Shown here in pieces: positions 8,802 through 16,645 of a stretch of 64,000 bases of DNA. The first letter of the stretch is position 1. Each line of letters begins with the position of its first letter. The notes under the pieces were generated by a model that did not search any database, was not told the DNA's origin, and saw only the letters and a list, made by a program, of their open reading frames with translations. The position numbers and the translations under genes were made by a program. Origin of the DNA: Hahella sp. HN01 (GTDB taxonomy: Bacteria > Pseudomonadota > Gammaproteobacteria > Pseudomonadales > Oleiphilaceae); contig NZ_JAHMIN010000004.1 of NCBI RefSeq assembly GCF_018986435.1, positions 190,503 to 254,502 of the forward strand, read 5' to 3'.

Positions 8802-9848
8802 ATGGATAACATACACAAGGACATCCCTTTCGGGAGTCCGGTTCAGGTGGGGCAGGGCGTATTCCTGCTGAAAATGCCGCTGCCGTTTCGCCTGGATCAT
8901 ATCAACCTGTATCTGATCGATGATCAGGACGGGTGGATTCTGGTCGACACCGGCCTGAATCATCGCGCTGTGCGTGAGACATGGGAAGCGTTGGCGGATA
9001 CGGTCTTCCAGCAAAAGCCGATCAAGAAGATCCTGATCACCCATCTGCATCCGGATCATATTGGTCAGGCGGCCTGGCTGCAGCGCCGCTTCAAGGCGGA
9101 CGCCTATATTTCCGAAGGGGACTGGCTGATGGCGCAGCGGCTGTGGTTTTCCCCTGCGGAAAGCGCGATTCCCCGCTACGCGGCGCACTACCGGGCGTTT
9201 GGCGTGGACGGGGAGCGCTTCGAGCAACTGATCGAAAACCGCGGCAACTATCAGCGTCTGGTGAAGGAACTGCCTTTACAGGTCAAGTTCCTGCGCACTG
9301 GCGATATCATCAGCGCGGCCAGCGGCGACTGGCGGGTGGTCAGCGGCAGCGGTCATTCTCCAGAGCATCTGTGTCTGTGGAATGAGGCCAGCCGTGAGAT
9401 GATCACCGGCGACCACGTGTTGCCGAAAATCACCCCGAATATCGGCATTATTGTGGGCGGTCTGTCTAACCCACTTGAAAACTACCTGTTGTCCCTGGAG
9501 GATTTTCTGGCGATTGATTGCGCCAGATATTTCCCTGCCCATGGACTGCCTTCAGAGAACTACCATGAGCGCATCGCTGAGATCAAAATGCATCATCATC
9601 GGCAGTTGCAGAAACTTTTGAGCGGTTGCGGCGAACCGACCACTGTGTTCGAAGCGGTGGGCATGCTGTTCAATACGGAACTGCCGCCTCACCAGTATAT
9701 GTTTGCGCTGGGAGAGACCGCCGCGCACCTGCGTTATCTTGAAAGCATCGGGTTGATGCATCGCGAGGGCGAGAAAACCTGGTCTTTCAAATCCGTCTCC
9801 CAAGCCGACCAGCAGAGGGAGGAAACCGCCTGCGCGTCTTCGGTGTAA
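8802..9848 (+). CDS. Metallo-beta-lactamase-fold hydrolase
   Basis: A 348-aa protein with the metal motif H81-L-H83-P-D85-H86 (HxHxDH), then GSGHSPEH and MITGDHVLP, which supply the further His and Asp ligands. Residues about 255-348 form an extra C-terminal region of the winged-helix kind found in LACTB2-like MBL proteins. Members hydrolyse thioesters, esters, lactones or phosphoesters. In this cluster a thioesterase or lactonase role releasing a CoA-bound product would make sense, but this is inference. GAGGAATAAGAT precedes ATG 8802; the next gene starts 4 bases after its stop, so the two are co-translated. Confidence 0.8.
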   Translation: MDNIHKDIPFGSPVQVGQGVFLLKMPLPFRLDHINLYLIDDQDGWILVDTGLNHRAVRETWEALADTVFQQKPIKKILITHLHPDHIGQAAWLQRRFKADAYISEGDWLMAQRLWFSPAESAIPRYAAHYRAFGVDGERFEQLIENRGNYQRLVKELPLQVKFLRTGDIISAASGDWRVVSGSGHSPEHLCLWNEASREMITGDHVLPKITPNIGIIVGGLSNPLENYLLSLEDFLAIDCARYFPAHGLPSENYHERIAEIKMHHHRQLQKLLSGCGEPTTVFEAVGMLFNTELPPHQYMFALGETAAHLRYLESIGLMHREGEKTWSFKSVSQADQQREETACASSV

Positions 9849-9852
9849 GGTC

Positions 9853-10890
9853 ATGACGGAGAGGAGCAGCGGGGTGTTCAAGGTCAGGAAAGTTCTGGTG
9901 ACCGGCGCGACGGGGTTCGCCGGGAGCCATATTCTGGAAGCGCTGAGTCGAGTCCCAGGAATCCGGCCTATCGCCGCCTGCCGTCATCCCGGCGCACTGC
10001 CGGCGGAAGTCTGTTGCGAAGTGCGCGAAGGCGATTTGCGTGACGCCAATTACATCAAGGATGTGTGCCGGGGCGTGGATGTGGTGATTCACGCAGCGGC
10101 CTGGACGTCTCTGTATGGTCATCGCGAAAGTTCGCAACGCCTGTATTTCCAGCCGACCCTCGGATTGATCGAGGCGGCGCGGCAGGCGGGCGTGAAGGTT
10201 TTCATCAACACCAGCACTGCTTCCGCCGCCGCGCCGGAGCGTTCCTCGGACCCCTATAGTCCAGGCGTCGAGCCTCCTTATTGGCCGCACCTGTGTAATC
10301 TGGTGCGCATCGAAAATATCCTGCGCGGATACGCTCGCGACTGGTTTAAGGTGATTAACCTGCGCATGGGGATTTATGTCGGGCGACGTTATCGCGTCGG
10401 TTTTCTGCCGATATTGCTGCCACGCCTGAAAACACGGCTGATTCCCTGGATTCGCGGCGGCAAAACCAGCTTGCCCCTGATCGATGGTCGCGATATCGGT
10501 CAGGCGTTTTCTCTGGCGGCGCAATGGACGCCGGGAGAAAACTTCGCCGCCTTCAATATTGTCGGTTCCGGCCCGCCCAGCGTGCGTGAAGTGATCGAAT
10601 ACATCGCCGACCGGCATCAGATTCCCAAACCCTGTTACAGCGTGCCGTTTCCCGTCGCCTATGGCGTGGGCGAACTGATGGAGCTGATTGATCCCTTGAT
10701 GCCCTTTGACCCATTGGTTACCCGCAGCCTGATTCACTTGCTGGAGGAAACCGGGGCTGACAACAGCCGCGCGACCGCTGTGCTGGGCTATCAGCCGCAG
10801 ATCGACTGGCGACGCTCCATTGACGAACAAATTGAAGAAATATGCCGCCAGAAAACCCTGGCGCCTATGCATAATTTGTTGGAGACCTGA
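9853..10890 (+). CDS. Extended SDR-like NAD(P)-binding protein without canonical Tyr-Lys pair
   Basis: A 345-aa extended SDR: NAD(P) motif TGATGFAG at residues 17-24, acidic strand end (EGDLRD, 59-64), IHAAAW (79-84) and NTSTAS (119-124, candidate active-site Ser). The usual YxxxK dyad is not found where expected: residues 143-154 read YWPHLCNLVRIE, aligning with typical YGxSKxxxE so that His/Leu replace Tyr/Lys. The protein may bind nucleotide without normal hydride transfer, or use a different acid. It closes the plus-strand cluster and mirrors the SDR at the window's left edge. The start ATG 9853 lies 4 bases after the MBL stop. Confidence 0.75.
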   Translation: MTERSSGVFKVRKVLVTGATGFAGSHILEALSRVPGIRPIAACRHPGALPAEVCCEVREGDLRDANYIKDVCRGVDVVIHAAAWTSLYGHRESSQRLYFQPTLGLIEAARQAGVKVFINTSTASAAAPERSSDPYSPGVEPPYWPHLCNLVRIENILRGYARDWFKVINLRMGIYVGRRYRVGFLPILLPRLKTRLIPWIRGGKTSLPLIDGRDIGQAFSLAAQWTPGENFAAFNIVGSGPPSVREVIEYIADRHQIPKPCYSVPFPVAYGVGELMELIDPLMPFDPLVTRSLIHLLEETGADNSRATAVLGYQPQIDWRRSIDEQIEEICRQKTLAPMHNLLET

Positions 10891-10970
10891 GAGTCTGTTT
10901 AAATTACGGACCTATCGGTAAGTTGTGCGCAGCCTGCGCCGCGCCGTGGATATGGGAAATGGATCGCATA

Positions 10971-11309
10971 ATGGAATCTCTTTTGTCCTTCATCAACAAT
11001 TCTGTCTTATGGCTGGTCTATATTGTTCTGGACCTGCCCGGCGAAATCAGCGCTCGCAATGCCGCAGAGCGCCATCAGCGCAACTTGAGCGCGCTGGAAG
11101 CGACGCTGAAGGAAGGTGGCCAAGCCAGCTCGACCATCATTTCCGATGGCGAGCGCATGCAGGCGGTTCTTTACTATGATGGGGAATTCAGGGCGACCCT
11201 TAAGGGGGAAGAAAAGGAGTCGACAACGATGGGTTTTCAAACCATCGACGCGCTGGATGAATACTTAACAAACTCAACGCCTTTCAGGGCGCGTGACTTT
11301 ATTGCGTAA
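10971..11309 (+). CDS. Hypothetical protein
   Basis: A 112-aa protein I do not recognise. The N-terminus MESLLSFINNSVLWLVYIVLDL is hydrophobic and could be a membrane anchor, followed by a charged soluble part. ATG 10971 is chosen because GGGAAATGG lies about 8 bases upstream; ATG 10959 or a TTG at 10923 would lengthen it. It lies 80 bases after the SDR gene and just before another small unknown gene; whether it belongs to the preceding biosynthetic operon is unclear. Confidence 0.55.
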   Translation: MESLLSFINNSVLWLVYIVLDLPGEISARNAAERHQRNLSALEATLKEGGQASSTIISDGERMQAVLYYDGEFRATLKGEEKESTTMGFQTIDALDEYLTNSTPFRARDFIA

Positions 11310-11347
11310 CACCATGCTTAAAATAAAAAAGACGGAAAGGATTCATT

Positions 11348-11701
11348 ATGAATAAAGACATCTGGTTGATTTATCACAAGTCCTCACTCAGCCCCCGTTC
11401 GTCCATCAATATGGACGGCTCCGATTACATGGTCGGCGTCAGCGCCGTTCCCGCCAGAGAGATGATGGAAGCCATTGAGCTATTCAAAGAGCATCTGCGG
11501 GAAGACTACATGGCCCCCATGGAGTTGTGGAAGTGCGTGAAATGGGGCTCGGGCGATTATGGTCTGGAAAGTGAAATCGGCGCGGATATCGAAGAATCCG
11601 TCACCCTTGCTCAGGCCAGCAACACCACCATCACCACCGGTATTTCCTCCGAATTTCTGGCTGACCTGGAGGAAGAGCTTGTTGTGGTGAAGTCTGAGTG
11701 A
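11348..11701 (+). CDS. Hypothetical protein
   Basis: A 117-aa acidic protein (MNKDIWLIYHKSSL...), no signal peptide or membrane segment seen. GGAAAGGATTC precedes the ATG, a good ribosome site. It follows the previous small gene by 38 bases and is probably co-transcribed with it. No family recognised. Confidence 0.65.
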   Translation: MNKDIWLIYHKSSLSPRSSINMDGSDYMVGVSAVPAREMMEAIELFKEHLREDYMAPMELWKCVKWGSGDYGLESEIGADIEESVTLAQASNTTITTGISSEFLADLEEELVVVKSE

Positions 11702-11804
11702 TGCAAAAGTAAGACGGCAAGACGCGTTGTTCAAAATCCGTCTTCAACAGCGACCAGACGCACAAGCCCTTACTGAGTAACGCAAGTAAATGTAAGGGGC
11801 GACG

Positions 11805-11837
11805 AAACGGGCGCATTTGTTCAAGTGCGCTCGTTTT
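11805..11837 (+). terminator. Probable rho-independent terminator
   Basis: aaacgggcgca (11805-11815) pairs with tgcgctcgttt (11826-11836), one G-U pair, and the 3' side ends in TTTT. It lies about 100 bases after the 117-aa gene and before yegD. Confidence 0.5.
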
Positions 11838-11966
11838 GCTGTGCGTGTTTACCCGTTAATCAGGCAGGCGACGTTGTCTCGTCGTCCGAATCTATCTCTA
11901 TTTAAACTAGAACACCCCGACCCGCATCGTTATAATCGCCGGCTTTTTTCCAAAAAGGGGCCAGTT

Positions 11967-13346
11967 ATGTTCGCCGGTTTTGATTATGGGACCTCCAATT
12001 GCGCGCTGGGCGTGATTCGTCGCGGAGAAGAGGCGTCATCGGAGGTGAAGTTGCTGGGCCTGGATCGGGACTCGGTGTTGCTGCCTTCCAATCTTTATGC
12101 TCTGGATCGCAGTCTGGTATGTGAATATGTCGCCGGGCGCATTGCTGATCCGGACGCCCGTGAATCCTATCTCACCTCCCGCCCTAACGCTGCCGGACAG
12201 GCGCAACGCGCCCGCCGCGAGCTGAGCATCGGTTCTGACGAACAAGTGCTGTGCGTCGGCCGGCAGGCGGTGGATCTGCACATCGAAGCGCCGGATGAAG
12301 GCTTTTATATCAAGTCTCCCAAATCTTTCCTGGGTTCTGGCGGTCTGAGTCGGCCGCAACTCGACTTCATTGAAGACGTAGTCACCGCCATGATGATATG
12401 GGCGAAGTCCCAGGCGGAGGCGAACGCGGGAGCGGAGCTGTCGCAAGCGGTGATCGGTCGTCCGGTGAATTATCAAGGAGCGGATAGCGACGCGGCGAAC
12501 CGGCAGGCCATGGAAATCATGACCTCCGCGGCGCAGCGGGCGGGATTCAAAGACTTTGAATTCATGTATGAGCCTCTTGCTGCGGGCGTTAACTTCGAAA
12601 GTCGCATGCAGCAGGATCAAGTGCTGCTAGTCGTCGATATCGGCGGCGGCACCACCGACTGCTCCATGGTGAGAATGGGGCCGTCGCACCGCAATAACGA
12701 CAATCGCAGCGATGATTTCCTGGCGCACTGCGGCCAGCGCACCGGCGGAAATGATCTGGATATCTACCTGACATACAAAGGCCTGATGCCGTTGTTTGGT
12801 CTGGGAACCGATAAAAAATCCGGTCTCACCATGCCCACGCAGCCGTTCTGGAGCGCCATCGAAATCAACAATGTGCGCACTCAGGCGGAATTCAGCGCCT
12901 GGCAGACCCGCGATGACATCGCGCAGCTATGCCGCGACGCCAAACGCCCGGAGTTATTGAACCGTCTGTTGCTGCTGCAGGAAGGCCGCAAGAGCTATCA
13001 GTTGGTGCGCAGCGGAGAGCAGGCCAAGATCGAGCTGTCAGACGCAGACGCCCATGAGGTGAATCTCGACTACATCGAAAAAGGCCTCAGCCAGCCTTTG
13101 GATCGCGCGATGCTGGGCGAAGCGATTCAAAATCCGCTCAACCGGATTATCGACATCGTGCGCGAGGCGCTGAAACTGGCGCAGTGTCGCCCGGACCTGG
13201 TATACCTCACCGGCGGCAGCGGCAAATCCCCGGTTATCCGCGCCGCGCTTGAGCAGGAACTCGGCGAAATTCCCGTCGTGGACGGCGACTTTTTCGGCAG
13301 CGTCGCGGCGGGGTTGACCCAATGGGCCGCTAAAATCTACCGATAA
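11967..13346 (+). CDS. yegD: Hsp70-family protein YegD-like
   Basis: A 459-aa actin-fold ATPase with only the Hsp70 nucleotide-binding half: phosphate-1 loop FDYGTSN at residues 5-11, phosphate-2 loop VDIGGGTTD at 223-231 and an adenosine-type segment YLTGGSGKSP near the C-terminus. The peptide-binding domain of DnaK is absent, as in E. coli YegD (about 450 aa). The frame extends upstream to 11817, but ATG 11967 has AAAAAGGGGCC in front and begins directly at the ATPase fold. Cytosolic; substrate unknown. Confidence 0.85.
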   Translation: MFAGFDYGTSNCALGVIRRGEEASSEVKLLGLDRDSVLLPSNLYALDRSLVCEYVAGRIADPDARESYLTSRPNAAGQAQRARRELSIGSDEQVLCVGRQAVDLHIEAPDEGFYIKSPKSFLGSGGLSRPQLDFIEDVVTAMMIWAKSQAEANAGAELSQAVIGRPVNYQGADSDAANRQAMEIMTSAAQRAGFKDFEFMYEPLAAGVNFESRMQQDQVLLVVDIGGGTTDCSMVRMGPSHRNNDNRSDDFLAHCGQRTGGNDLDIYLTYKGLMPLFGLGTDKKSGLTMPTQPFWSAIEINNVRTQAEFSAWQTRDDIAQLCRDAKRPELLNRLLLLQEGRKSYQLVRSGEQAKIELSDADAHEVNLDYIEKGLSQPLDRAMLGEAIQNPLNRIIDIVREALKLAQCRPDLVYLTGGSGKSPVIRAALEQELGEIPVVDGDFFGSVAAGLTQWAAKIYR

Positions 13347-13395
13347 CAGGCTGCCGATAAAGGCGTTAACAAAGGTCGCAAAGTAAGGAAACAAA

Positions 13396-13473
13396 ATGGA
13401 GCGAGTGATCAAGAAACTAACGTTAGGATTGTTTGGGTTTTGGTTGCTCGCTTTGCTAAAGAATAACAGGTAA
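13396..13473 (+). CDS. Very small hydrophobic peptide (25 aa)
   Basis: A 25-residue frame starting at ATG 13396 with the ribosome site TAAGGAAACAAA immediately upstream. It encodes a basic start (MERVIKK), a hydrophobic stretch (LTLGLFGFWLLALL) and a basic tail (KNNR), as in single-span small membrane proteins. It follows yegD by 49 bases. Real translation is unproven; the strong ribosome site and charge pattern are the evidence. Confidence 0.4.
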   Translation: MERVIKKLTLGLFGFWLLALLKNNR

Positions 13474-13524
13474 ATGGCGATTGGTTATCGGCATATAAAA
13501 GTCAGAAGTAGCATCCTATCTATG

Positions 13525-13755
13525 TTAATCATAATAAGGCGGCAATTTTCCAGCGAGTAACTTTATTAACTCGCGTTTTTTAAACCCTAAGTAATCATGA
13601 TGACCACTTCCTGTTTTATTGTCTGCAAAAATTTCGGCCTCATCAGGGTTGGACTGCTTATGCCGGCTTATTAGAAACTCTTCATATTCCCTTTTGATTT
13701 GAGCAACTTTCATATTTTCCCAATATGAATCATCTGAACTCTTTTTCTTCTTCAT
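13525..13755 (-). CDS. Hypothetical small protein
   Basis: A 76-aa highly charged protein beginning MKKKKSSDDSYWENMKV and ending LAGKLPPYYD. GGGGGCC lies upstream of the start. No family recognised. It lies in an AT-richer stretch than its neighbours and points away from yegD. Confidence 0.5.
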   Translation of the reverse strand: MKKKKSSDDSYWENMKVAQIKREYEEFLISRHKQSNPDEAEIFADNKTGSGHHDYLGFKKRELIKLLAGKLPPYYD

Positions 13756-14096
13756 TGCTGGCCCCCGACATAAGCGTGATGATTTAGCTTGGTTATAGCT
13801 CTATGTCTCGAGTCAGACAAGGCGGTGCAGTGCTATAACTTTAAAGGGCGTCTCGATTATGTCCAAGTTAGCCTGATGGCTCAGGGGGAGGGCAACTGTA
13901 ACTTGATCAGTTCAGGAAGGGGTTGTCGTGCAGTTTCGAATAGGATAAGTAGGTTATTTCAACAATGTTCAATTTACGGGGGAGAAATTTCCAAACACCC
14001 GCTTTTTACTTAGAGTCGCGCTGCTAAGACTGGCGGGCGCTTGGCTCATTTTGGGCTATCTTCCTGTGATAGTTCGTCATCCTTGCATTCCCTTTT
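13756..14096. other. Intergenic stretch without a supported gene
   Basis: About 340 bases. A 74-codon plus-strand frame (13789-14013) starts with TTG, lacks a ribosome site and resembles nothing known, so I do not call it. No clear promoter, repeat or RNA gene is seen. Confidence 0.5.
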
Positions 14097-14291
14097 TTAT
14101 TCCGCTTCTACCTGCATGTAGTCGATATAAGCGTTGAGTCCGTCTTCCGCTTCTTGCTGCGAAGCGTAGGGGCCGATGGGAATTTGTTCGCGGGTCAGGT
14201 AGAACCACTCGCCGTTTTCGATATAAAAACGATCTGAGCGATCGTAGCTGGGACGCTGAAGCGCGTCGTCGGTGCGTGTCATTTGGTTCAT
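14097..14291 (-). CDS. DUF6316-like small protein
   Basis: A 64-aa protein whose core, SDRFYIENGEWFYLTREQ, then PIGPYASQQEAEDGLNAY, matches the pattern of a small family common in Pseudomonas-Marinobacter-Hahella genomes (DUF6316 as I recall): an aromatic-rich strand, a Gly-Pro-[FY] turn and a C-terminal helix. Function unknown. A longer frame (to 14346) exists but in another register. Confidence 0.65.
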   Translation of the reverse strand: MNQMTRTDDALQRPSYDRSDRFYIENGEWFYLTREQIPIGPYASQQEAEDGLNAYIDYMQVEAE

Positions 14292-14461
14292 GTCTACTCA
14301 ATAAGAAACTGCTGTTAGAACCGGAAAGGCGAAAAATTATACACATTTACACTTTGTTACAAAAGAGTGAAATGCCTCGCCCTTCTAAGACTTTCAGCGA
14401 ATACCCCTCATTTTGACTAGGGTATTCCCTAGGGACGGAGTCATTTTGGGGCTCAGATAGG

Positions 14462-14516
14462 GCGCCGGTCGATTAACTAGAGTGACTTCTTTGAACTCCC
14501 AGTCTCCGACCGGCGC
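14462..14516. repeat. 10-bp inverted repeat
   Basis: gcgccggtcg (14462-14471) and its perfect reverse complement (14507-14516), separated by 35 bases. It sits just past the stop of the binding-protein gene on the minus strand. It could be a long-loop terminator or a protein-binding dyad; no T-run follows directly. Confidence 0.4.
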
Positions 14517-14551
14517 ATCGTTCGTCGTAATACCTTGTGTTCCTGGCGATA

Positions 14552-16327
14552 TCAGCGTACGCGGCCGTTCTTCCAGGCTTTCAACAGCTCGTCGTAAGAT
14601 GCCGTAACGCCCTTGGGTTTTTCATTGGATAGTTTGGGCTTGGGCGCGCCGGGTTGGCGCAGCCAGTAGTCTGCGCCCTTGACCTCACTGGCGTCCGCGA
14701 TTTTGGGCGCGCAGGACTGCAGCTCCATGTTTCTCTGAATAACCGCCATCGCCCGATCCTGCCTTTCCGCCAAAGTGTCCAGCGCCTGCTGCGGGGTTTT
14801 CTTGCCGGTGATGGCGTCCGCCAGCGTCGGCCACCAGTAGCGCGATAGCTTGGGGTAGTCCGGGACGTTGACGCCGGTGGGCGTCCAGGCTTTGCGGGCG
14901 GGACTCAAGTAGAACTCCACCAGTCCGCCCAGTTTGGGAGCGGCTTTTTGCATGGCGGCGGATCTCAAGTCGGATTCGCGAATCGGCGTCAGGCCCACCA
15001 GAGTTTTCTTCAGGGATACGGTTTTGGCCACGGTGAACTGCGCATACAGCCAGACCGCTTTTTGTCGGGTTGGGCTCATGTTTTTAGGGATGGTCCAGGA
15101 ACCGGCGTCCTGATAACCCAGCTTCATCCCTTCCTGCCAATAGGCTCCGTGAGGCGAGGGCGCCATACGCCATTTTGGCGTGCCGTCGCTGTTCACCACT
15201 GGCAGCCCGGGTTTGGTCATGTCCGAAGTGAAGGCGGTGTACCAGAAAATCTGCTGGGCGATGTGGCCCTGCGCGGGAACGGAGCCAGCTTCACTGAAGT
15301 CCATTTTGATAGCTTCCGGCGGCGCATATTTCTTCAACCAGTCGATATATTTCTCCAGGGAGTACACGGCGGCGGGGCTGTTGGTGGCGCCGCCGCGATC
15401 CATACTGGAGCCCACCGGGTGGCAACCTTCGATGCGGATGCCCCATTCATCTACGGGCTTGCCGTTGGGCAGCCCCGGGTCTCCCGCGCCGGCCATGGAA
15501 AACCAAGCGTCGGTGAAGCGCCAGCCCAAAGACGGATCGCGCTTGCCGTAATCCATGTGTCCGTAAACCCGTTCGCCATCGATGTGTTTGACCTTGTTGG
15601 TGAAGAAGTCGGCGATGTCCTCATAGGCGGACCAGTTGATCGGCACCCCGAGTTCGTAACCGTAAATCTCTTTGAACTTCTTCTTCAGATCCGGGCGTTG
15701 GAACCAGTCGTAGCGAAACCAGTAAAGGTTGGCGAACTGTTGATCGGGAAGCTGATAGATCTTGCCGTCGAGCCCGGTCACGAAGCTGACGCCGATAAAG
15801 TCGTTGATGTCCAGAGTGGGCAAGGTGACGTCTTTGCCTTCCCCTTGCATGAAATCGCTCAAAGCGAGAATACGCCCGGAGCGGGAGTGATTGCCGATCA
15901 GGTCGGAGTCGCTGATGAAGGCGTCATAACGGTGTTGGTCGCCAATGAACTGCACCCAAAGGCGGTCAATGACTGTGCCTTCCGGCTGCAATTCATGGTT
16001 GATCTTAATCCCGGTCAGTTCGTTGAACGCCTTCGCCAACACTTGGGATTCATATTCGTGGGTTTTAATGGTTTCCGACAGTACGTTCAGTTCGAGTCCC
16101 TGATAAGGCGCGGCGGTGTGGATAAACCAGGCCAGCTCTTCGATTTGCTGATCCCGGTTGATGGAGGAGTCCTTGAACTCGCTGTCCACCCATTTTTCCA
16201 CCTGCGCGCGTTTTTGCGGCGTCAGCCTGTCGGCATAGGGGCCGGCGGCTGCGTCGGCGGTATGCAGCGCCGCAGCAAGAGTGAGAGAAAGCATAGAGAC
16301 GCTGAAAGTGTTTTTTATTGTGATCAT
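14552..16327 (-). CDS. ABC transporter substrate-binding protein (glycerol/sugar type)
   Basis: A 591-aa periplasmic solute-binding protein of the family 1 kind with a Sec signal peptide (MITIKNTFSVSMLSLTLAAA, cleavage about residue 26). Its large size and segments such as LPDQQFANLYWFRYDWF, WGIRIEGCHPVGSSMDRGGA and LVGLTPIRESDL resemble the glycerol-type binding protein GlpV of rhizobia. The permease and ATPase genes normally found next to it are absent on both sides, so it is an orphan component or works with a transporter elsewhere. Divergent from the sulP gene. Confidence 0.75.
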   Translation of the reverse strand: MITIKNTFSVSMLSLTLAAALHTADAAAGPYADRLTPQKRAQVEKWVDSEFKDSSINRDQQIEELAWFIHTAAPYQGLELNVLSETIKTHEYESQVLAKAFNELTGIKINHELQPEGTVIDRLWVQFIGDQHRYDAFISDSDLIGNHSRSGRILALSDFMQGEGKDVTLPTLDINDFIGVSFVTGLDGKIYQLPDQQFANLYWFRYDWFQRPDLKKKFKEIYGYELGVPINWSAYEDIADFFTNKVKHIDGERVYGHMDYGKRDPSLGWRFTDAWFSMAGAGDPGLPNGKPVDEWGIRIEGCHPVGSSMDRGGATNSPAAVYSLEKYIDWLKKYAPPEAIKMDFSEAGSVPAQGHIAQQIFWYTAFTSDMTKPGLPVVNSDGTPKWRMAPSPHGAYWQEGMKLGYQDAGSWTIPKNMSPTRQKAVWLYAQFTVAKTVSLKKTLVGLTPIRESDLRSAAMQKAAPKLGGLVEFYLSPARKAWTPTGVNVPDYPKLSRYWWPTLADAITGKKTPQQALDTLAERQDRAMAVIQRNMELQSCAPKIADASEVKGADYWLRQPGAPKPKLSNEKPKGVTASYDELLKAWKNGRVR

Positions 16328-16645
16328 AACTACTCAACCTGTCTTCGTATTTGTTCGTTTTTATTTGAGAAAGGAAAGCGATACAGCCGGCATTCGAAAT
16401 ATGACGCCAATTGCAATGGATAAAATTTATACACAAAATGCCGTAATTTAAATGGCTGGCGCTGAATTATTTGTAATTATTCGTATGTGAATAAGCTAAG
16501 TGGGTGCGATGAATGGATTTTCTAAAACGAAAAATTTGGAAAAATGGCGTTTTTGTGCGCAATGTGTATAATCCAACGCCCTTTTTTTATCGGTCTCGCC
16601 TTTCTGGTGAAGGCCGCTCCGCTTCTGATCGTTCGTGGAACAAAT
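16328..16645. other. Divergent intergenic region with a possible sulP promoter
   Basis: A 318-base AT-rich spacer between two divergent genes. A perfect TATAAT lies at 16567-16572 about 74 bases before sulP, without a good -35 box at 17 bases. No other structure recognised. Confidence 0.35.

Noticed and set aside
1-10890. Plain benzoate-degradation (box) operon
   Set aside because: Only parts of the pathway are present; the halogenase-like enzyme, methyltransferase and MBL gene do not fit catabolism, and BoxA and the semialdehyde dehydrogenase are not seen. It stays as the main alternative until the left flank is known.
13789-14013. 74-codon plus-strand frame
   Set aside because: TTG start, no ribosome site, no recognisable pattern.
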